Shown here one piece after another: positions 9,601 to 17,560 of a stretch of DNA of 64,000 nt (positions within the stretch are counted from its first letter, which is position 1; every line of letters starts with the position of its first letter). The stretch covers positions 930,001 to 994,000 of the forward strand of contig NZ_JAAHBP010000001.1 of the NCBI RefSeq assembly GCF_023184515.1, in the 5' to 3' direction. The position numbers were made by a program, and so were the translations under genes. Under the pieces are notes generated by a model. That model had not been told where the DNA came from. It saw only the letters and a list, made by a program, of their open reading frames with translations, and did no database searches. This stretch comes from Streptomyces sp. D2-8 (GTDB lineage Bacteria > Actinomycetota > Actinomycetes > Streptomycetales > Streptomycetaceae).

Positions 9601-9786
9601 CAGCCGCTGGCCGTGGTCGTGATCGGCGGTCTGGTCACGTCGACCCTGCTCACCCTCCTGCTCGTCCCGACGCTCTACGCGATGGTCGAACTCCGCAAGG
9701 AGCGCCGGGCGAAGAAGCGCGCGGCGAAGAAGGGCCTCCCGGCCCAGGAGAAGACCGCGCAGGAGCCCGAGCCCGCGGGCGTGTGA
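6667..9786 (+). CDS. RND-superfamily efflux transporter (HAE1/AcrB-like)
   Basis: At 1039 aa it has the full AcrB-type length and layout: TM1 at residues 10-35, a large extracytoplasmic loop with porter repeats (GISGVTSTASEGN), TM2-6 at about 340-545, a second loop, and TM8-12 at about 860-1015. The TM4 proton-relay pair is kept in GRVVDDSIVVLENIKRH, whereas the Lys of TM10 in AcrB is replaced (GIVVTNAIVLIDL). No adaptor or outer-membrane channel gene is nearby, as expected in a Gram-positive. Substrates are unknown. The start ATG is preceded by GAGAG; 160 bases separate it from the regulator, so it may have its own promoter. A perfect 17-bp terminator follows. Confidence 0.93.
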   Translation: MSWLSRFSLAQRALTGLISIIALVFGAIAIPQLKQQLLPTIELPVVSVLAPYQGASPDVVEKQVVEPIEDTLEAVDGISGVTSTASEGNAVIMASFDYGNDTKQLVADVQQAVNRARVQLPDDVDPQVVAGSTDDIPTVVLAVTSGRDQQALADQLDRTVVPDLKSIDGVGQVTVDGVRDLQVTVTPDEAKLAKASLTSQSLSQALQAGGATVPAGSFDEGGANRTVQVGGGFTSLKQIQDLMVTGEPGKGKPVRLGDVATVKQQEAPADSITRTDGRPSLAVAVTMDRDGSAVAISDAVQDKLPDLRKDLGSGATLTVVSDQGPAVSKSIKGLTTEGGLGLLFAVLVILVFLASIRSTLVTAVSIPLSVVLALIVLWTRDLSLNVLTLGALTIAIGRVVDDSIVVLENIKRHLGYGEERQSAILTAVREVAGAVTSSTLTTVAVFLPIGLVGGMVGELFGSFSLTVTAALLASLLVSLTVVPVLSYWFLRPPKGTPEDADEARRLAEEKEARSRLQRIYVPVLRFATRRRLTSVALAIVVLVGTFGMAPLLKTNFFDQGEQEVLTVKQELKPGTSLAATNAQAKKVEQLLAGTEGVKDYQVTIGSSGFMAAFGGGTDSNQASYQVMLDDSASYEDVQDGIEKGLAGLKGIGTTTVAAGDGFGSQNLSVVVKAADADVLRTASEEVRKAVASLDDVTDVSSDLATSVPRISVKANDKAAAAGFNDQTLGAAVAQAVRGTTAAKAVLDDTERDIVIRSAKPARTLKQLQDLRLGGAAKLGDIATVKLVDGPVSMTRIDGQRAATITAKPTGDNTGAVSTQLQSEINALKLPDGATASIGGVSEDQDEAFANLGLAMLAAIAIVFMLLVGTFRSLVQPLILLVSIPFAATGAIGLLIATGTPMGVPAMIGMLMLIGIVVTNAIVLIDLINQYRKQGHGVVEAVIEGGRHRLRPILMTALATIFALLPMALGITGEGGFIAQPLAVVVIGGLVTSTLLTLLLVPTLYAMVELRKERRAKKRAAKKGLPAQEKTAQEPEPAGV

Positions 9787-9799
9787 CGGCCTGATCCGG

Positions 9800-9843
9800 C
9801 GGCGGCCGGGCACCGGACCTCCAGGGCCGGTGCCCGGCCGCCG
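9800..9843. terminator. strong terminator hairpin after the RND gene
   Basis: Two perfect 17-base arms, 9800-9816 and 9827-9843, pair around a 10-base loop. There is no long T run, as is common in streptomycetes. It ends the efflux transcript just before the kinase gene. Confidence 0.85.
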
Positions 9844-9902
9844 TCCTGTGCGTTCCGTATCCTGTGGGCTCGAACTGCTCTACGGGGGAAGGGGATTCGG
9901 GC

Positions 9903-12131
9903 GTGCCGCTGCACAGCGACGACCCGAAGGCGGTCGGCGGCTACAGGCTGCTCGACCGGCTCGGGGCCGGGGGCATGGGCGTCGTCTACCGGGGCAGGGC
10001 GCGTTCGGGCCGCGACGTGGCTCTCAAGGTCGTCCATGCCCAGTACGCCGCGGACGCCGTCTTCCGCGCCCGGTTCCGGCAGGAGATCGAGGCTGTCCGC
10101 AAGGTCAGCGGTGCCTTCACCGCGCCGGTCCTGGACGCGGACCCCGAGGCGGCGCGGCCCTGGATGGCGACCCAGTACGTGCCCGGGCCCTCGCTCGCCC
10201 GGCGGATCCGCGACCGGGGCGCCCTTCCCGACGCCGAACTGGGTCGACTGGCCCTGGGCCTGGTGGAGGCGCTTCGGGAGATCCACCGGGCCGGGGTGGT
10301 GCACCGGGACCTGAAGCCCGCCAACGTCCTGCTGGCCGAGGACGGGCCCCGCGTCATCGACTTCGGCATCTCCCGCGCGGCGGAGAACCACCAGACGCTG
10401 ACCGAGACCGGCCAGATGATCGGCACACCGCCCTTCATGTCCCCGGAGCAGCTTGTCGACGCCCGTACGGTCGGCCCGGCGTCGGACGTCTTCTCACTCG
10501 GCTCACTGCTGGTGTACGCGGTCACCGGCCGGGGCCCCTTCGACATGGACAGCCCCTATCTGACGGCCTACCGAGTGGTCCACGACGCACCGGTGCTGGA
10601 CGGGGTCGCGCCGCCGCTGCGCGGGCTCCTGGAGCGCTGCCTGGCCAAGGACCCCGCGGACCGGCCCGGACTCGACGAGCTGGCCCGGGAGTTCGCGACG
10701 GTCCTGCCCGAGCGGGCCCACGGCGATCCGGCCACCCTGGCCCTGCGCGCGGAGCGGCTCCCGGCCGTCGAGGTGACCCGCCCCGTGACCGTGGCGGACC
10801 CGCCGGGCCCCGTCCGCCCCCGCCGCCGTATCCGCCCGCTGCTCGCCGTGACGGGCACGGTCGGCGCGGTCGCCCTCGGCCTGACGGCCTATCTGACGCT
10901 CGGCCCCGGCTGGGCGCAGAGCGCGGACCGGTCCGGTTCCTCACCCTCCGCGGGTTCCCGGTGGGCGGCGCCGCCCACCGGCTGGAAGCCCTGGCAGACG
11001 ACGGTGTACGAGACGGCCGGGCGCGGCGTGCGGAAGACGCCGAAGCCGCAGACCGGCGGGCTGCGGGGCGGGCCGGGGTGTCAGGTGTACGAGGGTGCCG
11101 TCTACTGCGCGGGCGACGGGATCCTGCCCGTACGCCTGGACGGGAGGACGGGCGGGACCGTCTGGCGCGCCGGCCCGCCGGCGTCCGTCACCGGCGACGA
11201 CATCTCCAGGTTCGAGATCCTCGGCATCCGGGACGACGCGGTCCTGGTCCAGCAGGAGCCCCCCGGCGAAGGGGCGACCCGGGTCTTCGCCTTCGACACC
11301 GGGACCGGCGACCGGCTCTGGGACCGCGCGGTGAACGACGAGCGGGTGGACGTGGTCGTCTCCGGCGACCTCGTCGTGATCCCGGAGGGCGACGGCACCT
11401 CGGTGACGGCCCGCTCGCCCCGCACCGGCGACCCGCGCTGGACGGAACGGCTGCCCGCGAAGCACTTCTGCGGGATCGTGGAGGCCGCCGGGAAGCTGTA
11501 CCTGCAGTGCACCCCGGAGGAGGGGCCGGAGGCCAACCTGGTCATGGAACTGCACCGGGCCGACGGCCCGGCACGCCGGCTGACCGTACCGGGCCAGGCC
11601 GGGCTGCTCGGCGCCTTCGACGGTCGGCTCCTGTTCCTGGACCTGACCCAGGACGAGGACGGGAACACCCTCGTCGGGCAGGACGCGCCGTACGCGGGGA
11701 TCCGATGGGTGGACCCCGGCACCGGTGCGCACAGCACGACGAAGCTGGCCGAGGAGTACGAGGGACAGGTGACGACGGCGGACGGCACCCTGTGGTTCGC
11801 CACCGCCAGCGGACGGGTCACCGCCGTGTCGGCCCGCACGGGCCGCCCGCTGTGGCAGACCCCGACCAGCCTGGAACAGCCGAGCGAGGCGACGTACGAC
11901 CCGCGGACCCGGGCCCTGTACCTCGCCAGTGCCAGCGGCCGCGTCGGTGCGCTCGACGCGAAGAAGGGCACGCTGCTGTGGGAGACGCTGCCGCGGGAAC
12001 AGAGCAACAGCACCGACTGGGGTGCCGGCAGGGTACGGCTCCTCGAAGGCGCCCTGGTCGCGACCACCCCCGGCGGCGCCGTCTTCAGCCTCGACCCCGC
12101 GCACCCCGAGCGGACACCGCACTCGGGGTGA
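9903..12131 (+). CDS. membrane Ser/Thr protein kinase with PQQ-like beta-propeller sensor
   Basis: The 742-aa protein has an N-terminal Hanks-type kinase domain (residues ~12-270): glycine loop GAGGMG, catalytic Lys42 in VALKVV, HRDLKPANVLL with Asp136, DFG at 153-155 and the activation-segment end PPFMSPEQ. A single transmembrane helix (LLAVTGTVGAVALGLTAYLT, about 310-335) leads to an extracytoplasmic region of ~390 residues with PQQ/YVTN-type propeller repeats (GDRLWDRAV, TGRPLWQTPTS, KGTLLWETLP). All catalytic residues are present, so it should be active. The propeller probably binds an external ligand or wall component. I chose GTG 9903 because GGGGGAAGGGG lies at proper distance; an in-frame GTG at 9864 has no ribosome site. 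Confidence 0.92.
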   Translation: MPLHSDDPKAVGGYRLLDRLGAGGMGVVYRGRARSGRDVALKVVHAQYAADAVFRARFRQEIEAVRKVSGAFTAPVLDADPEAARPWMATQYVPGPSLARRIRDRGALPDAELGRLALGLVEALREIHRAGVVHRDLKPANVLLAEDGPRVIDFGISRAAENHQTLTETGQMIGTPPFMSPEQLVDARTVGPASDVFSLGSLLVYAVTGRGPFDMDSPYLTAYRVVHDAPVLDGVAPPLRGLLERCLAKDPADRPGLDELAREFATVLPERAHGDPATLALRAERLPAVEVTRPVTVADPPGPVRPRRRIRPLLAVTGTVGAVALGLTAYLTLGPGWAQSADRSGSSPSAGSRWAAPPTGWKPWQTTVYETAGRGVRKTPKPQTGGLRGGPGCQVYEGAVYCAGDGILPVRLDGRTGGTVWRAGPPASVTGDDISRFEILGIRDDAVLVQQEPPGEGATRVFAFDTGTGDRLWDRAVNDERVDVVVSGDLVVIPEGDGTSVTARSPRTGDPRWTERLPAKHFCGIVEAAGKLYLQCTPEEGPEANLVMELHRADGPARRLTVPGQAGLLGAFDGRLLFLDLTQDEDGNTLVGQDAPYAGIRWVDPGTGAHSTTKLAEEYEGQVTTADGTLWFATASGRVTAVSARTGRPLWQTPTSLEQPSEATYDPRTRALYLASASGRVGALDAKKGTLLWETLPREQSNSTDWGAGRVRLLEGALVATTPGGAVFSLDPAHPERTPHSG
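12102..12130. terminator. hairpin spanning the kinase stop codon
   Basis: Nine-base perfect arms 12102-12110 and 12122-12130 with an 11-base loop. The hairpin covers the last codons of the kinase gene and lies in the short convergent gap with nadA (stop at 12150), so it could serve both strands. Confidence 0.55.
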
Positions 12132-12149
12132 CGACGGGCAGGGGGCGGA

Positions 12150-13334
12150 TTACGGCAGCGCCAGCATCCGCTCCAGGGCCAGCTTCGCGAAGGCCTCCGT
12201 CTCCTTGTCCACCTCGATGCGGTTGACGAGGTTGCCCTCGGCCAGGGACTCCAGCGCCCAGACCAGGTGGGGGAGGTCGATGCGGTTCATGGTCGAGCAG
12301 AAGCAGACCGTCTTGTCGAGGAAGACGATCTCCTTGCCCTCGGGCGCGAAACGGTTCGCCAGGCGGCGGACCAGGTTCAGCTCCGTGCCGATGGCCCACT
12401 TGGAGCCGGCCGGCGCGGCCTCCAGGGCCTTGATGATGTACTCCGTCGAACCGACGTAGTCCGCCGCGGCCACGACCTCGTGCTTGCACTCGGGGTGGAC
12501 CAGGACGTTCACGCCCGGGATGCGCTCGCGCACGTCGTTCACCGAGTCCAGGCTGAATCGGCCGTGCACCGAGCAGTGGCCGCGCCACAGGATCATCTTC
12601 GCCGCGCGCAGCTCCTCGGCCGTCAGACCGCCGTTCGGCTTGTGCGGGTTGTAGAGGACGCAGTCCTCCAGGGACATGCCCATGTCGCGCACGGCGGTGT
12701 TGCGGCCCAGGTGCTGGTCCGGCAGGAAGAGCACCTTCTCGCCCTGCTCGAAGGCCCAGTCCAGGGCCCGCTTGGCGTTGGACGAGGTGCAGATGGTGCC
12801 ACCGTGCTTGCCCGTGAACGCCTTGATGTCGGCGGAGGAGTTCATGTACGAGACGGGCACGACCTGCTCGGCTATCCCGGCCTCGGTCAGCACGTCCCAG
12901 CACTCGGCGACCTGCTCGGCCGTCGCCATGTCGGCCATCGAGCAGCCGGCGGCGAGGTCGGGCAGGACGACCTTCTGGTCGTCGGACGTCAGGATGTCCG
13001 CCGACTCCGCCATGAAGTGCACGCCGCAGAACACGATGTACTCGGCCTCCGGGCGGGCGGCCGCGTCCCGGGCCAGCTTGAACGAGTCACCGGTCACGTC
13101 GGCGAACTGGATGACCTCGTCGCGCTGGTAGTGGTGGCCGAGCACGAAGACCTTGTCCCCGAGCTTCTCCTTCGCCTTGCGGGCGCGCTCCACCAGGTCC
13201 GGGTCGGACGGCGAGGGCAGGTCGCCGGGACACTCCACACCGCGCTCGCTCTTCGGGTCGGCCTCACGGCCGAGGAGCAGCAGGGCGAGGGGCGTCGGCT
13301 GTACGTCGAGCTCCTGGGTCTGGGCGGTGGTCAC
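12150..13334 (-). CDS. nadA: quinolinate synthase
   Basis: NadA condenses iminoaspartate with dihydroxyacetone phosphate to quinolinate using a [4Fe-4S] cluster, the second step of de novo NAD synthesis. Family motifs are VLGHHYQRDEVIQFAD (about 64-80), FCGVHFMAESADIL with Cys103, CSMADM at 131, ICTSSNAKRAL with Cys182, LFLPDQHLG, WRGHCSVHGRF, HPECKHEV and CFCSTMNRI; three of these cysteines should hold the cluster. Length (394 aa) is usual for actinobacterial NadA. I prefer the GTG at 13334 (VTTAQTQE) because GAAAGGG is 8 bases upstream; the GTG at 13343 is too close to that site. nadB and nadC are not in the window. The upstream gap carries repeated palindromes described separately. Confidence 0.96.
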   Translation of the reverse strand: MTTAQTQELDVQPTPLALLLLGREADPKSERGVECPGDLPSPSDPDLVERARKAKEKLGDKVFVLGHHYQRDEVIQFADVTGDSFKLARDAAARPEAEYIVFCGVHFMAESADILTSDDQKVVLPDLAAGCSMADMATAEQVAECWDVLTEAGIAEQVVPVSYMNSSADIKAFTGKHGGTICTSSNAKRALDWAFEQGEKVLFLPDQHLGRNTAVRDMGMSLEDCVLYNPHKPNGGLTAEELRAAKMILWRGHCSVHGRFSLDSVNDVRERIPGVNVLVHPECKHEVVAAADYVGSTEYIIKALEAAPAGSKWAIGTELNLVRRLANRFAPEGKEIVFLDKTVCFCSTMNRIDLPHLVWALESLAEGNLVNRIEVDKETEAFAKLALERMLALP

Positions 13335-13365
13335 GACACGCACCCTTTCTGTTTCTGCGACTTTT

Positions 13366-13439
13366 CGTCGATTTGACGCTATCTATCATAACCGCTTCAC
13401 GTCACTTTGACGATGTCCATAGCGTCGGTGTGACGTGAA
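13366..13439. promoter_or_regulatory. triple palindromic operator candidate in nadA/hesB gap
   Basis: Three copies of CGTCR-N3-TGACG occur at 13366-13378, 13400-13412 and 13423-13435. A 10-base inverted repeat TTCACGTCAC/GTGACGTGAA (13396-13405 and 13430-13439) and GACGCTAT/ATAGCGTC (13375-13382 and 13419-13426) overlap them. The region is AT-richer than its surroundings and lies 32 bases upstream of nadA and 177 bases upstream of the HesB gene. NAD biosynthesis is controlled by NrtR/NdnR-type repressors in some actinobacteria, which makes a NAD-responsive operator the leading idea; the regulator is not known from the sequence. Confidence 0.55.
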
Positions 13440-13615
13440 TCCCGGTGAGCCGTCGTTCATTCCCGGGAAGACCCGGAAAGAGCCGTTTTCCGGTTCCCGG
13501 TGCGTGTGCGAGCATGAAAAGGAGCCGGGATCGACGCCCGGCCCGGAATGAATCCGCGGCCCCGCCGGTTGCAACCGTCGGCAAGCAGTCTCCGTACAAC
13601 CCGGGAGAGATGTAG

Positions 13616-13972
13616 ATGTCCGTATCGGACGAGACCAGCACCGTCACCGACGGCATCATCCTGACCGACGCCGCCGCGTCCAAGGTCAAGGCGCTGCTCG
13701 ACCAGGAAGGCCGCGAAGACCTCGCGCTGCGCGTCGCCGTCCAGCCCGGCGGCTGCTCCGGCCTGCGCTACCAGCTCTTCTTCGACGAGCGCGCCCTCGA
13801 CGGCGACGTGGAGAAGGACTTCGGCGGTGTGAAGGTCGTCACCGACCGCATGAGTGCTCCGTACCTGGGCGGTGCCACGATCGACTTCGTGGACACCATC
13901 GAGAAGCAGGGCTTCACGATCGACAACCCGAACGCGACGGGCTCCTGCGCCTGCGGCGACTCGTTCAGCTGA
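13616..13972 (+). CDS. HesB/IscA/ErpA-type Fe-S cluster carrier
   Basis: An A-type Fe-S carrier of 118 aa with the three invariant cysteines: Cys47 in QPGGCSGLRY and Cys111/Cys113 in GSCACGDSFS. Such proteins receive clusters from the SUF scaffold and pass them to apo-enzymes. NadA, which needs a [4Fe-4S] cluster, is divergently encoded next door, and an aconitase-type or respiratory client is equally possible. The ATG is preceded by a GGGAGAG site. It ends in a strong convergent terminator. Whether it corresponds to ErpA or to another subgroup cannot be decided here. Confidence 0.94.
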   Translation: MSVSDETSTVTDGIILTDAAASKVKALLDQEGREDLALRVAVQPGGCSGLRYQLFFDERALDGDVEKDFGGVKVVTDRMSAPYLGGATIDFVDTIEKQGFTIDNPNATGSCACGDSFS

Positions 13973-14007
13973 GCCTGCCGAGCCGCCACCGGCGGCCGCG
14001 GACACGA

Positions 14008-14046
14008 CGAAGGCGGCGGCCCCCTCCGACGGGGCCGCCGCCTTCG
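14008..14046. terminator. bidirectional terminator between HesB gene and membrane-protein gene
   Basis: Perfect 16-base arms 14008-14023 and 14031-14046 with a 7-base loop, placed in the gap of two convergent genes. Confidence 0.85.
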
Positions 14047-14075
14047 CGCTGTACGGCTCTGGCGCTCCTGTGTGT

Positions 14076-16091
14076 CTAGCGCTCCTGCGTGGGGGGAGCC
14101 GGCAGCCGCGCGCCCTCCTTGGCCAGCGGGACCGCCTTGCCGTCCGTGTCGACGACCGCCCGGTCACCGAGCGGCTCGTCCAGCGGCACGGTCTCCTGGA
14201 ACTGCTTGGCGATCATGACGCAGACCTTGTCCGGCCACGGGGTCGACGTCACGGAGACCGTCACCTCGTCGCCCTTCTCGCTCGCCTTCACGTCGTAGTC
14301 GGCGCACACCCCGCCCGTGAAGGTCACCGTCAGCTCCGAGCCCTCGGCCCGGTACCCGTCCACCTTCACCTCGCGCGGACCGGGAGCCGACGTCGGCTGG
14401 TCACCCGGCTCACTCGGCTCGGGGGAGGCCAGGTACTTCGGCTCCACCGCCGGGTACGTCACGGTGAACGGGTCCTTCGCGCCCGGCGCCGTCACCTCGA
14501 ACAGCCACGACGGCACCAGCGCCTGCCGCCCGTCGACGACGTGCGCGGCCAGCCCGAACACCGCGTTCTCGACCGTGACCGTGTCCTGCTCGGGAGCACC
14601 GCTCGCCGGCTGCTCGCACGGCTGCTCCAGCTTGTCCTTGAGCGGCACGGGGCTGGCGCAGCCGCCGATGCCCATCCGGTGATCGCTCTTCGGCTGCCCG
14701 TTCATCAGCTCCAGCGCCTTCCCGGCGCTGACCACGGGGTACGTGTCGCCCTTCACCGGAGTCTTCAGCTGACCGCTGCCGCCCACGACCTCGCCGTCCG
14801 CACCGACCGTGATCCCGGTCGTCCAGCCGTGCGTGGGCAGCCCGCCGACCTCGGGAGCCGCGTTCACCACCCGCTGGGCCCCCATGACCTGGCTCGCGTC
14901 GCGCTTCGCGTCGTCCTGACCCACCGCCTTCAGCACGGGCGCGGCGGCCTTCTCGGCCACGTCCTCGCTCACCGGTGTGCCACCGGACTGGGGGGCGGTG
15001 CAGGTGTCGGTGCCCTTGCAGTTGTCGGTGCCCGGGGCGTACCGGCTGAACGTCCAGGCCCCCGGCGCCTGCTGGTTCACCTGGAGGCTCGGACCCGACC
15101 CGTCCTGGCCCCCGATCTTCCAGGCCTCGCCCCGCGCCACGGGCGTCCCCTCGATCCCGAGGGCCTTCGCCAGCCGGGCCACCTCCTGCTTGGTGACCTC
15201 GCCCCGTGCCCGGTACACCGGCGCCTTGCCAGGGCCGTCCGGCAGGGGGCCGTCGACCCGGTAGGTGGCGCCGTAGGGGTTGGGCTCGCCGGGCGCGATG
15301 CCGTTGCCGCCGTCCGCCGTGGACTCCGAGTAGCCGTCGAGCGCGAGCGGCGGGGGAGTGTCGTCCCCACCGGGCGCACCGGACGTCTGGCCGCCGCCCG
15401 GCCCACTGGAGGCGTTGGAGGCGAGCCAGGCCCCACCGCCGCCGATCAGCAGCACGGCGGCGGCGACGGAGGCGATGATCGCGGGCGTACGGGGACGGCC
15501 ACCGCCGTGGCGGACCAAGTCCTCTTCGTCGCGGGGGAGGTCGCCGGCGGGTGCCGGGGTGGCACCGGGGCGGGACTTCTCGGTGCCGGTGTCGTCGGAT
15601 GTGACGTCGCCAGCCGGTGCCGGTGCCGGTGCCGAGCCGGAGTGGACTTCCTCGTCGCCCGCGCCATCCGCGGCGGCTTCGGGGGCCCCGGTCGCGGCTG
15701 CCCGCTCGCCGTCGGCACCCCGGTCTTCGGGCGCGTCCGTCTCGGCGGCCTCCGGCGTACCGGGCTCTTCGGCTGCGGGGGCCGCCGTCTCGCCCGCACC
15801 GCCCTCGGCTGCCCGCGCGGTCTCACCTTGAGCCTCGGAAGTCTCGGAAGCCTCGGCGGTGTCTTCGGCCTCGGCGGCGTCGGCGGCTTCTTCGGGCTCA
15901 GCGGCACCCGGCGACGCCCCGGCTTCCGCCGGCACCTCGGCGTCCGCCGAGGTCCCGGCGTCCGCCGAGGTCCCGGCGTCCGCCGAGGCCCCGGCGTCCG
16001 CCGTACCCGGCTCCTCGACCTCCGGGGCGTCGGCGGTGGCGCCGCCCGCTTCCCTGGCGTCGTCGTCGTTGTCGGGTCGCTCGGTGTTCAC
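14076..16091 (-). CDS. single-pass membrane protein with acidic cytoplasmic arm and secreted domain
   Basis: A 671-aa protein. Residues 1-~195 are low-complexity Ala/Glu/Asp/Pro sequence, including the repeat SADAGT/SADAEV; residues ~205-230 form one transmembrane helix (IIASVAAAVLLIGGGGAWLA); the remaining ~440 residues should be outside the cell. The outer part has a Cys pair (TDNCKGTDTCTAP), a second CEQPASG region and a C-terminal domain ending DRAVVDTDGKAVPLAKEG. I recognise no enzyme family. The topology resembles anti-sigma or sensor proteins, but no partner sigma gene adjoins. GTG 16091 has AAGGAG 7 bases upstream; an upstream in-frame ATG at 16142 does not. Confidence 0.85.
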   Translation of the reverse strand: MNTERPDNDDDAREAGGATADAPEVEEPGTADAGASADAGTSADAGTSADAEVPAEAGASPGAAEPEEAADAAEAEDTAEASETSEAQGETARAAEGGAGETAAPAAEEPGTPEAAETDAPEDRGADGERAAATGAPEAAADGAGDEEVHSGSAPAPAPAGDVTSDDTGTEKSRPGATPAPAGDLPRDEEDLVRHGGGRPRTPAIIASVAAAVLLIGGGGAWLASNASSGPGGGQTSGAPGGDDTPPPLALDGYSESTADGGNGIAPGEPNPYGATYRVDGPLPDGPGKAPVYRARGEVTKQEVARLAKALGIEGTPVARGEAWKIGGQDGSGPSLQVNQQAPGAWTFSRYAPGTDNCKGTDTCTAPQSGGTPVSEDVAEKAAAPVLKAVGQDDAKRDASQVMGAQRVVNAAPEVGGLPTHGWTTGITVGADGEVVGGSGQLKTPVKGDTYPVVSAGKALELMNGQPKSDHRMGIGGCASPVPLKDKLEQPCEQPASGAPEQDTVTVENAVFGLAAHVVDGRQALVPSWLFEVTAPGAKDPFTVTYPAVEPKYLASPEPSEPGDQPTSAPGPREVKVDGYRAEGSELTVTFTGGVCADYDVKASEKGDEVTVSVTSTPWPDKVCVMIAKQFQETVPLDEPLGDRAVVDTDGKAVPLAKEGARLPAPPTQER
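15942..16003. repeat. 18-bp tandem repeat inside the membrane-protein gene
   Basis: About 3.4 copies of an 18-base unit, with one base differing in the third copy (15942-15959, 15960-15977, 15978-15995, partial 15996-16003). It encodes the repeated DAGTSA-type segment of the acidic arm, and repeat number could vary between strains. Confidence 0.8.
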
Positions 16092-16237
16092 CGCATCGCT
16101 CCTTCGGCTGCACAGCTGTCCCATGGGACCCGGCCCGGTCACACACGGACCGCTGGTGGGTCGTATCCCGCCTCCCCTTTACGGGGGACAGCGATGGGAC
16201 GCAGCGGGGGAGCACACGGTTCCCGCGAGTGCGCCGT

Positions 16238-16447
16238 TCAGTCCCCGTACTCCTCCATGGCGTCGAGCAGCCGCGCCGACGTCAGGGGTACGGACACGCC
16301 GTGGATCAGGGCCGGGGAGACCGGCCGCGAGGCGACCCGGTCGGGAACCGCCCAGTGCGGAGCCATCCGCGCCCCGTCACCCGGCAGCGACGCCAGCTCG
16401 CCTTCCAGATCGACCGGAGCGGGGGCGTGGACCTTGAGGTTCGTCAT
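16238..16447 (-). CDS. small conserved hypothetical protein, 69 aa
   Basis: The frame reads MTNLKVHAPAPVDLEGELASL and ends RLLDAMEEYGD, a soluble acidic protein with many prolines. I recognise no domain. It is divergent from the adenosine-kinase-like gene with 132 bases between the starts, and shares direction with the membrane-protein gene downstream. Codon bias is typical and the ATG is plausible, but there is no strong ribosome site. Moderate confidence that it is expressed. Confidence 0.6.
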   Translation of the reverse strand: MTNLKVHAPAPVDLEGELASLPGDGARMAPHWAVPDRVASRPVSPALIHGVSVPLTSARLLDAMEEYGD

Positions 16448-16490
16448 AGCGGCACCGTAGGCACGGTCGAGCTCACGGAGAAAGATCTAC

Positions 16491-16538
16491 TATCGGGTAG
16501 TTTTGATGCCTTCAGAGCCGCCCCGCCCACCCGATAGC
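16491..16538. promoter_or_regulatory. 9-bp inverted repeat upstream of the PfkB-family kinase
   Basis: CTATCGGGT at 16491-16499 is repeated inverted as ACCCGATAG at 16530-16538, 30 bases apart, in the AT-richer gap between the small gene and the kinase gene. It could be a two-site operator or an RNA stem in the leader of the kinase. Confidence 0.4.
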
Positions 16539-16579
16539 GTGAACCGTCAAGGTCCGCCTCCCTCAGGAGAGTCCACGCC

Positions 16580-17554
16580 GTGCGCATCGCAGTCTCCGGC
16601 TCCATCGCCACCGACCACCTCATGACCTTCCCCGGCCGCTTCGCCGACCAGCTCGTAGCGGACCAACTGCACACGGTCTCGCTGTCGTTCCTGGTCGACA
16701 AGCTCGACGTCCGCCGCGGCGGCGTCGCCGCCAACATCGCGTTCGGCATGGGGCAGCTCGGCACCCGGCCGATCCTGGTCGGCGCCGCGGGCGCGGACTT
16801 CGACGAGTACCGGGCCTGGCTGGAGCGGCACGGCGTCGACACCGACTCCGTCCGCATCTCCGACACGCTGCACACCGCCCGCTTCGTGTGCACGACGGAC
16901 GCCGACCACAACCAGATCGGCTCCTTCTACACCGGCGCCATGAGCGAGGCCCGCCTCATCGAGCTGAAGACCGTCGCCGACCGCGTCGGCGGCCTCGACC
17001 TGGTCTCCATCGGCGCCGACGACCCGGAGGCCATGCTCCGCCACACCGAGGAGTGCCGCTCCCGGTCCATCCCGTTCGCCGCCGACTTCTCCCAGCAGAT
17101 CGCCCGGATGAACGGCGAGGAGATCCGCATCCTTCTGGACGGGGCGACGTACCTCTTCTCCAACGAGTACGAGAAGGGCCTCATCGAGACCAAGACCGGC
17201 TGGAGCGACTCCGAGATCCTCTCCCGGGTCGGCCACCGCGTGACCACCCTGGGCGCGCGCGGCGTCCGCATCGAGCGGGCCGGTGAGGACCCGATCGAGG
17301 TCGGCACGCCCGACGAGGAGCGCAAGGCCGACCCCACGGGCGTCGGCGACGCCTTCCGCGCCGGATTCCTCTCGGGTCTGGCGTGGGGTGTCTCCCTGGA
17401 GCGGGCCGCGCAGGTCGGCTGCATGCTGGCGACCCTCGTCATCGAGACGGTGGGGACGCAGGAGTACCAGCTGCGCCGGGGGCACTTCATGGAGCGGTTC
17501 ACCAAGGCGTACGGCGACGAGGCGGCGACGGAGGTCCAAGGGCGTCTCGCCTGA
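16580..17554 (+). CDS. PfkB-family adenosine kinase-like protein
   Basis: A 324-aa ribokinase-fold protein: start RIAVSGSIATDHLMTFPGRF, RRGGVAANIAFGMGQLG near 48-65, the two-strand lid region, and the C-terminal anion-hole motif DPTGVGDAFRAGF with the catalytic Asp. The N-terminal segment and several internal blocks (TEECRS, GAMSEARLIELK) match what I recall of the mycobacterial adenosine kinase Rv2202c, which phosphorylates adenosine to AMP. Databases often label this protein only carbohydrate kinase. The location between HesB and ctaC genes fits the mycobacterial order. The GTG start has AGGAGA upstream. Confidence 0.9.
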   Translation: MRIAVSGSIATDHLMTFPGRFADQLVADQLHTVSLSFLVDKLDVRRGGVAANIAFGMGQLGTRPILVGAAGADFDEYRAWLERHGVDTDSVRISDTLHTARFVCTTDADHNQIGSFYTGAMSEARLIELKTVADRVGGLDLVSIGADDPEAMLRHTEECRSRSIPFAADFSQQIARMNGEEIRILLDGATYLFSNEYEKGLIETKTGWSDSEILSRVGHRVTTLGARGVRIERAGEDPIEVGTPDEERKADPTGVGDAFRAGFLSGLAWGVSLERAAQVGCMLATLVIETVGTQEYQLRRGHFMERFTKAYGDEAATEVQGRLA

Positions 17555-17560
17555 CCGTCG

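Noticed and set aside
7603..9813. A 736-residue open frame on the minus strand opposite the RND gene
   Set aside because: Rich in Asp, Arg, Gln and Gly with no domain; it is an antisense shadow common in high-GC DNA. Other very long ones (such as 39070-41370 plus and 20208-21962 minus) are the same.
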